10,537 bases of DNA from Bacillota bacterium (GTDB taxonomy: Bacteria > Bacillota_E > Symbiobacteriia > Symbiobacteriales > Symbiobacteriaceae). The stretch is from assembly GCA_003242675.1 (NCBI GenBank), contig QGVE01000098.1, positions 1-10,537 on the forward strand. Reading direction: 5' to 3'. The notes beneath the pieces were generated by a model, which ran no database searches, was not told where the DNA came from, and saw only the letters and a program-made list of their open reading frames with translations. Positions 7,978-10,537 of the stretch are shown here, piece by piece. A program made the translations under genes and the position numbers. Every line of letters starts with the position of its first letter. Positions within the stretch are counted from its first letter, which is position 1.

Positions 7978-8444
7978 GGATTACGAAGGTCCTGCTGGTC
8001 TGTTCCGGCAACACCTGCCGGAGCCCGATGGCGGCCGCGCTCTTGCGCGAGCTCTGGCGGCGGGCCGACCCCGGGTGGGATCTGCAGGTGGATTCGGCCG
8101 GCATCGGCGCCTTCCCCGGCCTGCCCGCCGCGGCGAACGCCGTGGCGGTCATGAAGGAGCGGGGCATCGACCTGAGCGGCCACCGGTCGCAGCCGGTCGG
8201 CGACCTGGCGGGGTACGACCTCGTCCTGGGCGTGACGCGCGCCCACCGCGACGCCCTCCGGGCCCGGTTCCCGAACTGGGCCGACCGGATCTTCGCCCTG
8301 GCCGAGTACGCCGGGGTCGGCGGCGACCTGTCCGACCCGATCGGCGGGCCGCTGGAGGCCTACCAGGAGACCGCGAAGGCGCTGGAGGAACAGCTTCAGG
8401 CCGTCGTGGAGCGAATTCGCCGGGAAGGAAGTGGAGAGCCGTGA
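7974..8444 (+). CDS. ywlE: Low-molecular-weight phosphatase, probable protein-arginine phosphatase
   Basis: A 156-aa cysteine phosphatase of the arsenate reductase-like LMW fold. The P-loop is VCSGNTCRSPMA: nucleophile C10, phosphate-binding R16, and the general acid D121 in SDPIGGPLEAY. In B. subtilis YwlE the Thr of the GNTCRS loop favours phosphoarginine, whereas tyrosine phosphatases usually have a larger Ile there. This protein has Thr (T14), so it probably removes phosphate from arginines placed by a McsB-type kinase. Position between ywlC and rpiB is the same as in Bacillus. ATG 7974 overlaps the ywlC stop, and its TGA overlaps the GTG of rpiB, so the three genes are translationally linked. 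Confidence 0.92.
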   Translation: MRITKVLLVCSGNTCRSPMAAALLRELWRRADPGWDLQVDSAGIGAFPGLPAAANAVAVMKERGIDLSGHRSQPVGDLAGYDLVLGVTRAHRDALRARFPNWADRIFALAEYAGVGGDLSDPIGGPLEAYQETAKALEEQLQAVVERIRREGSGEP

Positions 8445-8881
8445 GAGTGGCCGTGGCGTGCGACCATGGCGGCTTCGATCTGAAAGCGACGGTGATGGCG
8501 GTCCTGCAGGCCCTGGGCCATGAGGTGGCGGACCTGGGCACGTACGACCGAAGCTCGTGCGACTACCCGGATTACGCGCAGAAGGTGGCGGAGGGGGTCG
8601 CCAGCGGCACGTACGACCGCGGCGTCCTGATCTGCGGCACGGGCATCGGCATGTCCATCGCCGCCAACAAGGTGGCCGGTGTGCGGGCCGCTCTGTGCAA
8701 TGAGGTCTACTCCGCCCGGATGGCCCGGGCCCACAACGACGCGAACGTGCTCTGCCTCGGGGCGCGGGTGGTGGGCCCCGGCGTCGCGGAGGAGATCGTG
8801 CGGGCCTTCTTCACCACGGAGCATGAGGGCGGGCGCCACGCCCGCCGGGTGGACAAGATCCGGCTGCTGGAGCAGCGCTGA
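8441..8881 (+). CDS. rpiB: Ribose-5-phosphate isomerase B
   Basis: RpiB interconverts ribulose 5-phosphate and ribose 5-phosphate in the pentose phosphate pathway, supplying ribose for PRPP, which Upp uses downstream. The 146-aa product fits the family size (about 145-150). It shows the N-terminal VAVACDHGGFDLK with D8 and H9, the DYPDYA segment, the active-site loop ICGTGIGMSIAANK with C65 as the expected catalytic base, and ARAHNDANVLCLGAR with H98 and N99. GTG 8441 overlaps the ywlE stop by 4 nt, with a GGAAG-rich ribosome site just upstream. The related LacA/LacB sugar isomerases are less likely given the neighbours. Confidence 0.95.
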   Translation: MRVAVACDHGGFDLKATVMAVLQALGHEVADLGTYDRSSCDYPDYAQKVAEGVASGTYDRGVLICGTGIGMSIAANKVAGVRAALCNEVYSARMARAHNDANVLCLGARVVGPGVAEEIVRAFFTTEHEGGRHARRVDKIRLLEQR

Positions 8882-10162
<1,281 letters not shown>

Positions 10163-10180
10163 GTTTCGCGGAGGGGTTTC

Positions 10181-10537
10181 ATGGCGCGGCCGAGTTGGGA
10201 CGAGTATTTTATGGAACTCGCGCAGGTGGTCGCGAAGCGGTCGACGTGCAACCGGCGCAAGGTCGGCGCCGTCTTAGTAAGGGACAAGCGTATCCTGACC
10301 ACCGGCTACAACGGATCGCCGCCGGGGCTGCCGCACTGCACGGACGTCGGCTGCCTGATGGTGGACGGCCACTGCGTGCGGGCGATCCACGCGGAGCAGA
10401 ACGCCATCATCCAGGCGGCGCTGCACGGCATCACCCTGAAGGGGGCGACCTGCTACGTCACCAGCAGCCCGTGCGTGCACTGCGCCAAGATGCTGATCGC
10501 GGCGGGCATCGCGAGAATTTGGAAAATGGACGTAAAA
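10181..10537 (+). CDS. comEB: Deoxycytidylate deaminase / ComEB-like, 3' end cut by window edge
   Basis: The first 119 residues of a zinc-dependent cytidine/deoxycytidylate deaminase, which converts dCMP to dUMP for thymidylate synthesis. The start [28 protein letters not shown] is typical. The zinc and proton-shuttle motif is HAEQNAI (H70, E72) and the second is [11 protein letters not shown] (C98, C101), so the catalytic site is complete. ATG 10181 follows GGAGGGG closely, 18 nt after upp. ComEB of B. subtilis is also named for competence, but the core activity is dCMP deamination. The last 24 nt are only about 30% GC, and the residues after GIARI (WKMDVK) do not resemble the usual continuation, which may reflect local divergence or a nearby insertion. 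Confidence 0.93.
   Translation, partial: MARPSWDEYFMELAQVVAKRSTCNRRKVGAVLVRDKRILTTGYNGSPPGLPHCTDVGCLMVDGHCVRAIHAEQNAIIQAALHGITLKGATCYVTSSPCVHCAKMLIAAGIARIWKMDVK

Noticed and set aside
10514..10537. Group II intron boundary in the dCMP deaminase gene
   Set aside because: The AT-rich tail invites the idea, but no GTGCG-type intron 5' end is seen at the shift and too little sequence remains to decide.

Overview
The window is very GC-rich (about 70%), yet it carries a gene neighbourhood typical of Firmicutes, with strong purine-rich Shine-Dalgarno sites and mixed ATG/GTG/TTG starts. The run prfA, prmC, ywlC (Sua5), ywlE, rpiB, ywlG, upp follows the order of the Bacillus subtilis prfA-to-upp region, without spoIIR, ywlB, mntP and glyA. 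A high-GC Firmicute of the Symbiobacterium type is the best guess. This is inferred from composition and synteny, not from any database match.

Left third, minus strand (1-3188): two tandem genes of the penicillin-acylase-like Ntn-hydrolase family. The promoter-proximal one (3188-951) is complete, but the nucleophile serine and the oxyanion-hole asparagine appear to be replaced. The distal one (886 to the left edge) is cut by the window and keeps the canonical GSNNW and NDPHL motifs. A perfect 10-bp stem-loop lies in the 64-nt gap between them, and its 3' arm contains the ribosome binding site of the distal gene.

Middle (3189-4637): a divergent intergenic region holds a near-consensus extended -10 promoter and a folded leader of about 110 nt for rpmE (ribosomal protein L31, zinc-binding form). 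A membrane protein of the DUF1385/YqhQ family follows. A moderate stem-loop lies after rpmE, and a good intrinsic terminator lies between the DUF1385 gene and prfA.

Right half, plus strand (4638-10537): prfA (release factor 1) and prmC (its glutamine methyltransferase) overlap by 4 nt. A gap of about 290 nt follows, with three degenerate 48-nt tandem repeats and a 15-bp stem-loop. Then come ywlC (threonylcarbamoyl-AMP synthase for tRNA t6A), ywlE (probable protein-arginine phosphatase), rpiB (ribose-5-phosphate isomerase B), ywlG (DUF436), upp (uracil phosphoribosyltransferase) and the 5' part of a dCMP deaminase gene (comEB type). Start/stop overlaps join ywlC-ywlE-rpiB, and only 13-18 nt separates the genes from rpiB onward, so this looks like one operon. 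It joins translation termination and tRNA modification with pentose-phosphate and pyrimidine salvage metabolism.

The least ordinary items are the apparently inactive acylase paired with an intact one, and the 48-nt repeat array. The array continues the reading frame of prmC past its stop codon and shares sequence with the prmC 3' end.
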